Origin: Sarcina sp. DSM 11001
GTDB taxonomy: Bacteria > Bacillota > Clostridia > Lachnospirales > Lachnospiraceae
Length of the DNA stretch: 64,000 nt
Assembly (NCBI RefSeq): GCF_900101015.1
Contig: NZ_FNFZ01000020.1
Span: forward strand, 1 to 64,000
Direction: 5' to 3'
In this document: one piece after another, positions 24,543-33,697 of the stretch
Layout of the letters: each line of letters opens with the position of its first letter
Position numbering within the stretch: the first letter of the stretch is position 1
Made by a program: the position numbers and the translations under genes
The notes under the pieces: model-generated
What the model saw: the letters and a program-made list of their open reading frames with translations, nothing else
Database searches by the model: none
Told to the model about the DNA's origin: nothing

Positions 24543-25817
24543 TTGATACCGATTACAGATCTCAAATTTCTCATTAACGCTTCAACAGACAGCCAGATCA
24601 CTTTTGATCCTGCTGTTAAAACATATAATGTGTCAGTCCCCACGGACTGTTTCGGAGCTCTCCTGAAGCTGGAGTTCGCGCCGGAATTTTACATCAGCAT
24701 TCGTTCCGACCGTGATGCCGGCCGTTTCGGATTTGAAACTCTTGAGCCTGACATGGGCGATTATATCGCCGGATCCGAGATTCCCTACTATGAATATTAC
24801 GGCGGTTATATAATCCGCCTTGACAAGCGGGAGTCCTGCTTTGCGAATGATCTCGACGCGACTGTAACCATTGACGCGGGGAGTACAGAACACGGGACGG
24901 ACCGCTATGAGATCCATATCCACAGAGATTCAGGAAAAGGCCTCAGAGATCTTTTCCGGGATGAGGACTACTTCGATGAAGAGTTCGGAATCTCAATGCC
25001 CTACAAGCTCTATGTTCCCACAAAATATGACCGAAGAAAAAAATATCCGATGGTCATATGCCTCCACGGAACCGGAGAAGTTCAGGAGCCGATCGACTCC
25101 GTGCTGATGAAGACGCAGATGGCGACGGCTTTCGCAAAGGATTCCGAAGCCGGCCGCAACGAGTGCTTTGTCCTGGTTCCCAAATGCAATATCCGCTATG
25201 ACGAGGATGACAACTGGACGACCCTGAACCAGTTCGTCAGACAGAGAACAGATTCTCCTTTCTGGCCGATGCCGCACCTTACGGTTGCCTGGCGGCTGAT
25301 CGGGAAACTCGAAAAAGAATATAAGATCGATGACAGACGGCTCTATCTCACGGGGATCTCTTCCGGCGCCTTCGGCGCCTACGTGCTCGCGATGGATCAT
25401 CCGGATGCTTTCGCAGCGCTGGTCCCTGTCTGCGGAGCAGCCAATCCCGCCCGGATCGAAGCCCTGAAGCACACACCGATGTGGATCTTCCACTCCGCAG
25501 ATGATCCGGTGATCGTTCCCGAATTCACACTGGATCCCACGCTGGCCGCTCTGGACGGCGCCGGCATCAGCTATCGTCTGACCCGTTATCCCGAGAAGCA
25601 GATATTCTGGCAGTCGGCACACTTCTGCTGGGAGAAAGTCTACAAAGACGAGGAACTGAAGGACTGGATGTTTTCACAGCGGATCGGCGGATTTAAGCAG
25701 GTGAAAAAGAAAATAGGGATCTCTTCCGGCAGAAAAAAGAAGGGGCATGCCATCAATGACGAGGTGCGCGATATTGCCGCTCGGGCGATCGCTGCCGCGG
25801 AAATCGAAGCACTCTGA
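24543..25817 (+). CDS. Alpha/beta-hydrolase esterase with N-terminal beta domain
   Basis: The 424-residue product starts at TTG 24543 with aaggag 10 nt upstream. Residues ~1-135 are a beta-rich domain. From ~155 an esterase domain follows: oxyanion segment MVICLHGTGE, nucleophile Ser273 in G-I-S-S-G, an acid in FHSADDPVI, and His in QSAHFCWEK. This layout is that of feruloyl-esterase/polyhydroxybutyrate-depolymerase-like peptidase or esterase families. There is no signal peptide, so it acts in the cytoplasm. It is the first gene of a cluster with condensation-like enzymes, an acyl carrier protein and a ligase. It could release, trim or edit the product (inference). Confidence 0.75.
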   Translation: MIPITDLKFLINASTDSQITFDPAVKTYNVSVPTDCFGALLKLEFAPEFYISIRSDRDAGRFGFETLEPDMGDYIAGSEIPYYEYYGGYIIRLDKRESCFANDLDATVTIDAGSTEHGTDRYEIHIHRDSGKGLRDLFRDEDYFDEEFGISMPYKLYVPTKYDRRKKYPMVICLHGTGEVQEPIDSVLMKTQMATAFAKDSEAGRNECFVLVPKCNIRYDEDDNWTTLNQFVRQRTDSPFWPMPHLTVAWRLIGKLEKEYKIDDRRLYLTGISSGAFGAYVLAMDHPDAFAALVPVCGAANPARIEALKHTPMWIFHSADDPVIVPEFTLDPTLAALDGAGISYRLTRYPEKQIFWQSAHFCWEKVYKDEELKDWMFSQRIGGFKQVKKKIGISSGRKKKGHAINDEVRDIAARAIAAAEIEAL

Positions 25818-25832
25818 CGCCGGCGGGACGTT

Positions 25833-25926
25833 TTCCGGATGCGTTCCATCAGTATGCGCGCCGGCACCGGATGGAATCTTTCCGGATGTGTTTCATCTGT
25901 AAGCGCGCCGGCACCGGAAGGAATCT
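25833..25926 (+). repeat. Two tandem copies of a 47-bp unit
   Basis: The unit beginning ttccggatgcgttccatc and ending ggcaccgga plus tggaatct is present at 25833-25879 and 25880-25926 with five differences. It lies between the esterase and the first condensation-like gene. Confidence 0.9.
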
Positions 25927-26001
25927 TGTGAATGGAAGTTAGGAACTGTTCCTGAGGACAGGTCTGGAAGTCCGATAAAATAAACAATTAGGAGGAATAC
26001 C

Positions 26002-27393
26002 ATGGATAAAAAACTTTATCCCCTGGACGTAGGTCAGATGCTGCAGTATCTGCCTATTCGGGAAACCGGCACCCAGCGCTGCTGCAACATCAGTATTTTT
26101 TCCGGTCTGCAGACAGAGATCGATTTTGATCTGCTCAAGAGATGCATACAGGACGAATTCAGACGTTACGAGTGCCTTCGTCTCCGGTTCACTGCCCCGG
26201 ATGAGAACGGTTTTGTACAGCAGTACATTGCGGAACGGGATGACCGGGACGTCCCCTTTATGGATCTCTCCAACCTCACCATGAAGGAAGCGGACGCCTT
26301 TTTACAGGAAAAGACGTATGAGGAGTTTAACGCGCCGGAGATCCCTATGGTGGAAATCACCATGGTCCGGATGCCGGAAGGCTACAACGGCATGTACATC
26401 CACATTGACCACCGCCTCGTAGATTCCTCCGGCCTCATCGTGATGGTCAATGACATTATGGAGCTCTACTGCCATTATCGCTTCGGCTCCGAGTATCCAA
26501 AGCCCCTTGCCTCCTTCGAAGAAGTTCTGATCAGTGACCTGAAAAAGGCGAAAAACGAAAAGCGCCGGGCCAAAGACGAGAAATTCTGGCATGATTACCT
26601 GACGGAGAACGGGGAACCTATCTATTCCGATATCAAGGGTTCCCGCATCCTGCAGGAGTCCCGGAAAAAGCACGGGAACAAATCCCTCCGCGCGGCGGAT
26701 GTGGAGACAGTGGACCGGTCTGTGGGTGTGGCGGACTTCCACCTGGAGCCCGAAGCCACTCAGAAACTGATGGACTTCTGCATGATGCACGGCGTGTCCA
26801 TGACCAACCTGATCCTCCTCACCATGAGGACCTACCTTTCCAAGGCAAACGGCGGCCAGGAGGACATCACCCTCCGGAATTTCGTCTCACGCCGCTCTAC
26901 ACAGGCGGAGTGGACCTGCGGCGGCAGCCGTGTGCTGTCCTTCCCGCTGCGCACCATCATCAGCCCGGATACGGAATTCCTGGATGCCCTGTATGAGATC
27001 CAGAACGTCCAGAATAAGATCTATCTCCACTGCAACTACGACCCGGTGGCGGTGGATAAGATGCTGAAGGAGCTCTATGGCGCGCCGGATAACACGGAGT
27101 ATATCTCCATGTCCCTGACCTATCAGCCCATGCCTGTCCGGATGCAGAATGAGCATCTGGCAGGGATCAATACGCGTTCCGTCTGGTATCCCAACGGCGC
27201 TGCCACGAAGAGGATCTACCTGACCGTCACCCACAGCTCGAATGACGGCGGTCTCATCTTTGATTATCATTATCAGAAAGCCGTTCTGTCCTATGATGAC
27301 ATTCAGAGGCTGTATTATTACATGATGAAGATGATGTTCCGCGGTGTGGATGAACCGGATGTCACGATCGGCGAACTGATCAGTACCGTGTAA
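26002..27393 (+). CDS. Free-standing condensation-domain-like acyltransferase (first)
   Basis: The 463-residue protein has the two-lobe plan of NRPS condensation domains and related acyltransferases. The active-site motif HHxxxDG appears as DHRLVDS, with His137 and Asp141. FSGLQTEIDFDLLKRCIQDEFRRYECLR-type sequence at the N-terminus (residues ~30-65) matches the strand-helix start of the fold. NRPS condensation domains join acyl or peptidyl groups carried on carrier proteins; here the enzyme stands alone with a small carrier protein 155 nt downstream. ATG 26002 has taggagg upstream. The Gly of the motif is changed to Ser, so activity should be tested rather than assumed. Confidence 0.78.
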   Translation: MDKKLYPLDVGQMLQYLPIRETGTQRCCNISIFSGLQTEIDFDLLKRCIQDEFRRYECLRLRFTAPDENGFVQQYIAERDDRDVPFMDLSNLTMKEADAFLQEKTYEEFNAPEIPMVEITMVRMPEGYNGMYIHIDHRLVDSSGLIVMVNDIMELYCHYRFGSEYPKPLASFEEVLISDLKKAKNEKRRAKDEKFWHDYLTENGEPIYSDIKGSRILQESRKKHGNKSLRAADVETVDRSVGVADFHLEPEATQKLMDFCMMHGVSMTNLILLTMRTYLSKANGGQEDITLRNFVSRRSTQAEWTCGGSRVLSFPLRTIISPDTEFLDALYEIQNVQNKIYLHCNYDPVAVDKMLKELYGAPDNTEYISMSLTYQPMPVRMQNEHLAGINTRSVWYPNGAATKRIYLTVTHSSNDGGLIFDYHYQKAVLSYDDIQRLYYYMMKMMFRGVDEPDVTIGELISTV

Positions 27394-27462
27394 GAACTTT
27401 TCAGTACCATTTAATAAAGATAAATATATAGTAATATACAATAAGAAAAACATAACAATAAT

Positions 27463-27532
27463 GACACAATAAAAGGGACACAATAAAAAGAAGCACATTT
27501 AAAGCGGCACAATAAAAAGCAGCACAATAAAG
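27463..27532 (+). repeat. Four copies of cacaataaa in the leader of the carrier-protein gene
   Basis: The block cacaataaaa recurs four times with 10-30 nt spacing just before the carrier-protein ribosome binding site. The A-rich spacer may keep the start unstructured. Confidence 0.65.
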
Positions 27533-27547
27533 AATGGAGGATTCATC

Positions 27548-27784
27548 ATGGATCACAAGCAGGAATTTCTGGAAATTGTGGCAAAGTACTGTGATAAGGA
27601 ACCGTCGGAGATTACAGAGGATATGCGCTTCCGCGAGGACCTCGGTTTTAATTCCCTGAGCTTCATGACCTATCTGGGCGATTTGGAGGATACCTTTGAC
27701 GTAGAGCTGGATGAGGAGGAAGCCATCCGTATTACGACGATCGGTGAAGCTCTGGATTATATGAACACGCTTTTTGATGAATAA
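27548..27784 (+). CDS. Acyl/peptidyl carrier protein
   Basis: The 78-residue acidic helical protein has the phosphopantetheine site at Ser36 in DLGFNSLSF (the usual DSL is NSL here), followed by LEDTFDVELDEEEA, typical of helix II and the loop after it. It should be loaded by the ligase encoded next and present the acyl group to the condensation-like enzymes on either side. ATG 27548 follows tggagg. It is probably a dedicated carrier, since the cluster has all partners. Confidence 0.9.
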   Translation: MDHKQEFLEIVAKYCDKEPSEITEDMRFREDLGFNSLSFMTYLGDLEDTFDVELDEEEAIRITTIGEALDYMNTLFDE

Positions 27785-27952
27785 ATCGGTTAAGAAGAGA
27801 CAGCATAATCAAAAGCTTTTTTAAAAGCATATATTTAAAAGCATATTTTCAACAGCATATTTCCATAGGGAGCCAGTCAGACTGGCGTCCGCAGCCAGAT
27901 GGATAATGGAGACGGTTAAAATCGCCTTTAACGGACATAGGAGGAAAAAAGT

Positions 27953-29518
27953 ATGGATGATGGACATATCATTGCAGGTCTGCTGGAAAATACTGTAGCG
28001 AAATATCCCGACTATCCGGCAGTTCGGTGGATCGTGAAGAAACAGATCCCCGAGAAGTCCTATCGGGAGCTGAACGAAGACAGGAACAAGATCGCAGGAG
28101 CCCTTCTGAAGAACGGTTTTGAAGGAAAACAGGTGGCGATGATCGGTACCAGTTCTTATGAGTGGATCGCCTCCTATCTGGGAATCGTCGGCACAAAGAT
28201 CACGGCTGTGCCTCTTGATCCCATGCTCCCGCCTATGGAACTCTGTGATCTGATCAACCGCTCGGATTCCGAGGCTCTCTTCATCGCTCCGAAACTGGCA
28301 TCGATGATCGACATTGTCAAAGAAAACTGTCCGGCAGTGCGTCTGTTTGTGGTCCTTGACGGGAAACCGTCCCCGGAGGACCCCTCCATTGTCTCCTTCG
28401 CGGAATTCATCTCCGGAGAAGACGGAGCAGCGGTTCCGGAGGACAAACGCCCGCTGTCCGATGATGTCTGCACCATCATCTTTACCTCCGGCACGACCGG
28501 AAAGAGCAAGGGCGTCATGTTGACCCAGCGGAATCTCTATGATGACGTGACGAACGTGGTCGTCACCTTTGACCCCGGGACGACGATGCTCTCCGTGCTG
28601 CCCATCCACCACGCCTACTGCCTGGTCATGGACTGGCTTAAGGGCTTCTCCCTGGGAGCGACCCTCTATATCAATGACTCCCTGCTTCACATGGTCAGGA
28701 ACATCGGCATCGTGAAGCCCCAGGTCCTTCTGATGGTGCCGCTCATGATCGAGACCATCGGCAAGAGGCTTGGTGCCATTAAGTCCGACCTGCCCAAACC
28801 CGAGATTGGAAAGCAGCTGATGGGAGAAAATCTTGAATACATTTTCTCCGGCGGCGCTCATCTGGATCCCGCCTATATTCATCTGTTCGAGGAGTACGGG
28901 ATCAAGGTCTGTGAAGGATACGGGATGAGTGAATGCTCCCCTACGATCAGTACCAACGGACAGACCGGCAACAGGCCCGGCTCCGTCGGAAGAGTCCTCG
29001 CCAATATGCAGGTCCGCTTTGTCGACGGCGAGATCCAGGTCAAAGGCTCCAATGTCATGAAGGGCTATTACAAGATGCCCAAAGAGACCGAAGAAGCCTT
29101 CTCCGATGGCTGGCTCCGCACCGGCGACCTCGGAAGCATGGATGAAGACGGCTACCTCTACATCACCGGCCGCCTGAAAAACCTCATCATCCTCAGTAAC
29201 GGAGAAAATGTCTCCCCTGAGGAGGTCGAGAATACTTTGCTGACCCACGACCTGGTCGGGGAAGTCGTCATCAGCGGCGAGGAAAACGGACTTGCGGCCC
29301 GGATCTATCCGGACCCTGACGTTGTGGAAGCCAAAGGACTTTCTCCTGAAGACGTCGCGGCGCAGCTGCAGAAGATCCTGGACGACTACAACAGGACCCA
29401 GCCCCTCTACCGCGCCATCACCACCCTGAAAGTGCGCAAGTTCCCGTTTGTCAAAAATGCCACCAAAAAGATCGTCCGCGCCAAGATGGATGTGGACGAG
29501 GCTCCCGAAGAAGCATAA
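27953..29518 (+). CDS. AMP-forming acyl/aryl/aminoacyl ligase (adenylation enzyme)
   Basis: The 521-residue protein has the ANL-superfamily motifs in order: phosphate loop TIIFTSGTTGKSKG (~175), EGYGMSECSPTIS (A5 region), GWLRTGDLGSMDEDGYLYITGR (A7-A8) and a C-terminal Lys-containing FVKNATKKI. It activates a carboxylic acid as adenylate and transfers it to the pantetheine of the carrier protein or to CoA. The acid-binding pocket code cannot be read reliably by eye. It follows the carrier protein by 168 nt, with aggagg before ATG 27953. Confidence 0.9.
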   Translation: MDDGHIIAGLLENTVAKYPDYPAVRWIVKKQIPEKSYRELNEDRNKIAGALLKNGFEGKQVAMIGTSSYEWIASYLGIVGTKITAVPLDPMLPPMELCDLINRSDSEALFIAPKLASMIDIVKENCPAVRLFVVLDGKPSPEDPSIVSFAEFISGEDGAAVPEDKRPLSDDVCTIIFTSGTTGKSKGVMLTQRNLYDDVTNVVVTFDPGTTMLSVLPIHHAYCLVMDWLKGFSLGATLYINDSLLHMVRNIGIVKPQVLLMVPLMIETIGKRLGAIKSDLPKPEIGKQLMGENLEYIFSGGAHLDPAYIHLFEEYGIKVCEGYGMSECSPTISTNGQTGNRPGSVGRVLANMQVRFVDGEIQVKGSNVMKGYYKMPKETEEAFSDGWLRTGDLGSMDEDGYLYITGRLKNLIILSNGENVSPEEVENTLLTHDLVGEVVISGEENGLAARIYPDPDVVEAKGLSPEDVAAQLQKILDDYNRTQPLYRAITTLKVRKFPFVKNATKKIVRAKMDVDEAPEEA

Positions 29519-29587
29519 ACGAGACAGCCGTAAAAACATAATAAGTGAAGAAAACTGTGTGATTTTTGACAGCACAGGAAAATTGAC

Positions 29588-30895
29588 ATGAAGATCAGAT
29601 CTATACCTTTTTCAGATGAACTCTTTTACTGGCTCCGTATCGGGAAACAGCCTACTGTGGTGGAGGTCCAGTGTACCCTCGCCAAAAGAGTGGTTCCGCG
29701 GGCATTAAAGGCTGCTTTGGGAGACGCTCTGCGGGTCCATACCAATTTCCGGATCCGCCCGGTCATTGTCCGGGGCATGTTCCAGGCGGCGGTCTGTGAC
29801 GTGAAGAATCCCCCCCTGTTCAAGGAGGACGGCCGCGTGAGGCATATGGGTACGGCTGAGACAAAGGGGCTGATGCTCTATGCCACCTATAGTGAGAAAA
29901 TGATCACGCTGCATTTTTTCCACGGACTTTCGGATTTTCGCGGATTTTGCGCATTCCTGAACACCATATTAAAGTTTTATTTCCACAAACTGGGCAAGAC
30001 AGAGATAGAGCTGCCTGAGCCTGACAGCAGAGATGCAATTCCGTGTTTTGAAAACATTATTGAAGCGGGAGCGCCCGGAGAGCCGCTCGGAATGTTTGAT
30101 CCCAAAGAACATGACATTTTCCATATTCCGGAAGAAAACTTCGGGAAAAAGACAACCATGCAGCACATCTGTGAAATAGATGTTCCTCTGGACCCGCTGC
30201 TTGCCCTTTCAAGGGGAAACGAAAGCTCTGTCGTACCGACGATCCAGGCTTTCATGGGACGCGCGATCCGCAAAACCTATGAAGTCGGGGAGAAGATCAT
30301 TGTCGGCTATACCCCGGTTGACCTGCGCCCGATCTTTCATTTCGAAAACAGCGGGAACTCGTCATCCAATTTCCCCATTCCTTATACGGAAAAGATGGAC
30401 CGCTATGATCTGAATGAGCGGTCGATGTACCTGCGAAGCATTCTGGATATCCAGAGCCAGCCGGAAAACCTTTACGTGAAAGTAAAATATGCCAGGGATG
30501 CCATCATGGCAGTTGCTCAGAAGCACCTGCCGATCGGGATCAGAACGCGCATGATCACGAACGGCGGCCGGAAGATAGACAGGGAGATCTATACATACGG
30601 CATTTCATATGCCGGAAAGGTCCGTTTCGGGGATGAGATCGACCCGTATGTTGCGTCCGTGACGGCCTGCGCCGGCAGCTATTCCTACCCCTTATGGATA
30701 GTGGCCTGTGAAACCGGCGGGATATTAAGGATGGTGCTCACACAGGCCTATGAGAGCGATACACTGGCCAGAAACATCTGCCGGGAGATAGCTGATCAGA
30801 TTCCGGGAACAAGCTTTATTGACTGGGGACACCATTACTTTGATGAGTTTTACCTGAAGGATATCCGCCGTCTCCGAAGGAGATTCTGGAGATAA
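29588..30895 (+). CDS. Free-standing condensation-domain-like acyltransferase (second)
   Basis: The 435-residue protein has the motif H-G-L-S-D-F with His112 and Asp116 in HFFHGLSDFRGF, matching HHxxxDG of condensation domains and alcohol acetyltransferase-like relatives. It is clearly different from the first condensation-like protein in the cluster. It begins 69 nt after the ligase and ends before a strong terminator. With two such enzymes but one carrier and one ligase, one may form and one may transfer the final acyl group (inference). The start ATG 29588 lacks a strong ribosome binding site (aggaaa, 6 nt). Confidence 0.72.
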   Translation: MKIRSIPFSDELFYWLRIGKQPTVVEVQCTLAKRVVPRALKAALGDALRVHTNFRIRPVIVRGMFQAAVCDVKNPPLFKEDGRVRHMGTAETKGLMLYATYSEKMITLHFFHGLSDFRGFCAFLNTILKFYFHKLGKTEIELPEPDSRDAIPCFENIIEAGAPGEPLGMFDPKEHDIFHIPEENFGKKTTMQHICEIDVPLDPLLALSRGNESSVVPTIQAFMGRAIRKTYEVGEKIIVGYTPVDLRPIFHFENSGNSSSNFPIPYTEKMDRYDLNERSMYLRSILDIQSQPENLYVKVKYARDAIMAVAQKHLPIGIRTRMITNGGRKIDREIYTYGISYAGKVRFGDEIDPYVASVTACAGSYSYPLWIVACETGGILRMVLTQAYESDTLARNICREIADQIPGTSFIDWGHHYFDEFYLKDIRRLRRRFWR

Positions 30896-30930
30896 GCGTC
30901 TGGAGATAAGCGGCGAGGGAAGCGATTAGA

Positions 30931-30980
30931 AACAGCCTGTTCAGTTTTTGAAATTCCAAACTGAACAGGCTGTTTTTTAT
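30931..30980 (+). terminator. Terminator ending the acyl-assembly cluster
   Basis: A perfect 17-bp stem (30931-30947 with 30958-30974, AACAGCCTGTTCAGTTT) with a 10-nt loop and six T. The A-rich left flank would let it also end the opposing glycogen synthase transcript. Confidence 0.93.
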
Positions 30981-31080
30981 GACACAGCCCGTGCAATGTA
31001 TTTTTTCGCCTTACAGCGAACACGGGCCGGTCGGGGGTAGAGGGCGGCATGGCAGCCTCTACCCTATTACTCAGTAATTC

Positions 31081-31210
31081 TGTGCGCAGGAGTCCTGCTT
31101 GCAGAGATTCTGTAAGCAGAGGGTCTATGTGTAGAAATTTTGTGCACAGGAGCCCTGCTTGCGGAGATCCTGTAAGCAGAGGGTCTATGCGTGGAAATTC
31201 TGTGCACAGG
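31081..31210. repeat. 60-bp tandem repeat (2.2 copies)
   Basis: 31081-31140 and 31141-31200 are near-identical (seven differences), and 31201-31210 starts a third copy. The array abuts the 3' end of the glycogen synthase gene. A GGGTAGAGG/CCTCTACCC hairpin (31035-31043 with 31056-31064) lies just beyond it. Confidence 0.9.
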
Positions 31211-31231
31211 CGGTTGTCTTCGCTGTGAAAA

Positions 31232-33181
31232 TTACTGGGTCATCTCCACATAGAGAGCTCGGTACTGTTTCGCGGAGTTCTCCCAGGAGACATCCTTGGC
31301 CATGTCGCGCTGTACCATTTCATCCCAGCAGTAGCGGTTGGTAAAGTACAGTGTCTTTGCCCTGTTGATCGCGTCCAGAAGGAGTCCCGCTTCATATCTG
31401 TCAAAAGTGAATCCGTTGCCTTCGTTTGTAAACTCATTGTAGGGTTCGACCGTATCCTTGAGTCCGCCGGTCTCGCGGACGATCGGAACGGTTCCATAGT
31501 GCATGGCGATCAGCTGTGTGAGTCCGCAGGGCTCAAACTGAGAAGGCACCAGGAGGGCGTCCGCGCCTGCATAGATCTTGTGGGACCTGCCCTCATCGTA
31601 CATGATATTGGAGCAGACACTGCCCTTATAGGCGTTTTCATAATAGCGGAAGGCATCTTCGTACACGGCATCGCCGGTTCCCAGAATAACGAGCTGTGTA
31701 TTGCCGTCCATGATATCCGGGATAATGGCGTTGATCAGGTCGAGGCCCTTCTGATTGGTCAGACGGGAGATCAGGCCGATCACAAACTTGCCTTCGTCCT
31801 TCTCAAGGCCCAGCTCCTCCTGGAGCGCAAGCTTGTCTGCTTTCTTTTTATCGAGAACATTGGAAAGATCATAGGGCACTGCCAGCATGGAGTCTGTGGC
31901 GGGATCCCACATGCCGTAGTCAATACCGTTGATGATGCCGCGGAGCTTGCTGGAATGATAGCGCAGATGCGCATCCAGGTTTTCTCCGTAGAAGGGTGTC
32001 TGGATCTCATCTGCATAGGTGCCGCTCACGGTCGTGATCATGTTGGCATAGGTGAGACCGCCCTTGAACATATTGGCATCATTGTAGCCCTGCTTGAGCG
32101 CGTCCTTGTTGAAAACATAATCCGGGAGACCAGACCAGTACTTGATCATACGCATATCATAGAGACCCTGGAAGCGAAGGTTGTGGATCGTGATCATGAC
32201 CTTCGACCTTGCGACGGGCGATTCGTCAAACAGGGTGCGCAGATAGACCGGCACCAGACCTGCCTGCCAGTCGTGGCAGTGGATGACATCCGGGATCCAG
32301 TTCATATAGTTGAGCGCCGCCAGCGCAGCCTTACCGAAATAGCAGAACTTCGGAATGTCGTCGATCAGGTTGGTGTAGGGATTTCCCGAGCTGAAAAATT
32401 CCTCATTGTCGATAAAGTCATACACGACGCCGTCCCAGACATATTCCATGATGCCGACATAATAGCTCTTTCCGTCCGCGCACAGATCCATATCAAAAGC
32501 GCCTACGTAGACCATCTTGTCCTGATATTCCTGAGGAATGCATTTATACCTGGGCAGAATAACCTTGACGTCGCAGTTCTGCCCGATCAGCGCCTTGGGA
32601 AGCGCATACATGACATCTCCCAGACCGCCTGTCTTGACAAACGGATAGCACTCCGAGCCGATGAAAGCGATGCTCCTCCTGGGCTGGGGAAGTTCGGGAG
32701 CAGGAGCTTCTTCGACCACTTCGACGGGGGTCTCGACGGGAGCTTCGGCAGGTGCTTCTGCGGGAGCCTCAACAGGCGCCTCAGCGGGAGCTGCAGCAAC
32801 AGCTTCTGCAGGAACTGCTGCTTCCACGGGAGCCTCAACGGGCGCCTGAGCGGCAGCTTCGACAGCTGCCTCCACGGGAGCTGCTGCTTCCGGGTCTTCT
32901 GCTTTTTTCCTGCGCGTTGTGGTCTTCTTAGCCGTAGTTTTAGCCGTAGTCTTCTTAGTCGTGGTCTTCTTGTCTGTGGTCTTAGTGGCAGCTGTCTTTC
33001 TTGTCCGGGTCGTCTTCTTCGGTTCCTCTGCAGCTGCCGTTTCAGTTTCAGCTTTTTTTCTGCGGCCGCGTTTCGGCTTTTCAACAGGAGCTTCTGCAGC
33101 TGTCTCAGCAGCTGTTTCAGCGGTTACTTCTGCTGCATTCTCGACCGAAACAATTTCCTCTTCCTTTTTCTTTCTGGGCAT
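31232..33181 (-). CDS. glgA: Glycogen synthase (ADP-glucose type) with a long low-complexity N-terminal tail
   Basis: Residues ~170-649 form a complete GT5 glycogen synthase: KTGGLGDV (183-190) at the ADP-glucose site, HDWQAGLVP, NGIDYGMWDP, ISRLTNQKGLDL, and EPCGLTQLIAMHYGTVP near the end. It extends alpha-1,4-glucan from ADP-glucose. Residues 1-~100 are Lys/Arg/Thr/Ala-rich (KKTTTKKTTAKTTAKK), like histone H1-type tails. Residues ~100-165 are repeats of APVEAPAEA. Bacterial GlgA normally begins at the KTGG region, so this tail is exceptional. ATG 33181 has aaaggaa upstream, and the tail is in frame without stops. No other glg gene is in the window. Confidence 0.93.
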   Translation of the reverse strand: MPRKKKEEEIVSVENAAEVTAETAAETAAEAPVEKPKRGRRKKAETETAAAEEPKKTTRTRKTAATKTTDKKTTTKKTTAKTTAKKTTTRRKKAEDPEAAAPVEAAVEAAAQAPVEAPVEAAVPAEAVAAAPAEAPVEAPAEAPAEAPVETPVEVVEEAPAPELPQPRRSIAFIGSECYPFVKTGGLGDVMYALPKALIGQNCDVKVILPRYKCIPQEYQDKMVYVGAFDMDLCADGKSYYVGIMEYVWDGVVYDFIDNEEFFSSGNPYTNLIDDIPKFCYFGKAALAALNYMNWIPDVIHCHDWQAGLVPVYLRTLFDESPVARSKVMITIHNLRFQGLYDMRMIKYWSGLPDYVFNKDALKQGYNDANMFKGGLTYANMITTVSGTYADEIQTPFYGENLDAHLRYHSSKLRGIINGIDYGMWDPATDSMLAVPYDLSNVLDKKKADKLALQEELGLEKDEGKFVIGLISRLTNQKGLDLINAIIPDIMDGNTQLVILGTGDAVYEDAFRYYENAYKGSVCSNIMYDEGRSHKIYAGADALLVPSQFEPCGLTQLIAMHYGTVPIVRETGGLKDTVEPYNEFTNEGNGFTFDRYEAGLLLDAINRAKTLYFTNRYCWDEMVQRDMAKDVSWENSAKQYRALYVEMTQ

Positions 33182-33697
33182 AATGTTCCATTCCTTTCTG
33201 ATTTGTCTGTGGTTTGTAAGTTTATGCTTTTGTTTCTTTAGTTCTATAGTAAGCGATTCATTTGGTGATTAAGTCAGTGATTATATTCGTGGTGTTATTT
33301 TGTGATTATATTTAGAGATTATATGCAAAATGACAATGACTATGGGTATCATCATGAAATGGCCAGTGATTACTGGAATATAAGTCAATATATACTGCAA
33401 TTGCAAATAGAATTGCTGTCGATAAAACCATTATAAAAAAACTGAAAGAAAAAGAAAAGTGCGAAAAAGAAAAGTCTTTTGAAGCCCGTTGATCAGCAGG
33501 AAAAAGTATTTTCTTTTCATGAACTGCTGTTGGTTCTTTTGCAAACAGTAGTATGTTGCGGTTATCTTTCCCGAAATTAGTGATTCCTGAAAAAAAGTCA
33601 CTAACAGATGCGGAAGAGTCCTGCTATTTTGACAGAATGCTTTTTTGAGCAGCCTTTTCTTATAAACTGTTTTTACGTGTAATCTGTTTTTACGTGC
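33182..33697. other. Non-coding A/T-rich gap of 516 bp
   Basis: This region lies upstream of glgA and downstream of the serine dehydratase gene, both on the minus strand. It contains three copies of gattatat(t) at 33270-33325 and two of tgtttttacgtg at 33669 and 33686. No terminator hairpin with a clear T-run and no gene was identified. The glgA promoter should lie here, but I could not pick it with confidence. Confidence 0.4.

Noticed and set aside
27821-29575. 584-residue minus-strand frame opposite the AMP ligase gene
   Set aside because: The plus strand has all ANL-family motifs in order; the opposite frame has none.
31081-31210. CRISPR array
   Set aside because: Units are head-to-tail repeats without spacers, only 2.2 copies, and no cas genes are near. 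The same reasoning rules out the arrays at 25833, 48153 and 63071.
31499-33241. 580-residue plus-strand frame opposite glycogen synthase
   Set aside because: The Ser/Cys/Phe-rich end is the mirror of the Ala/Glu/Lys repeats of the real gene; no domain is visible.
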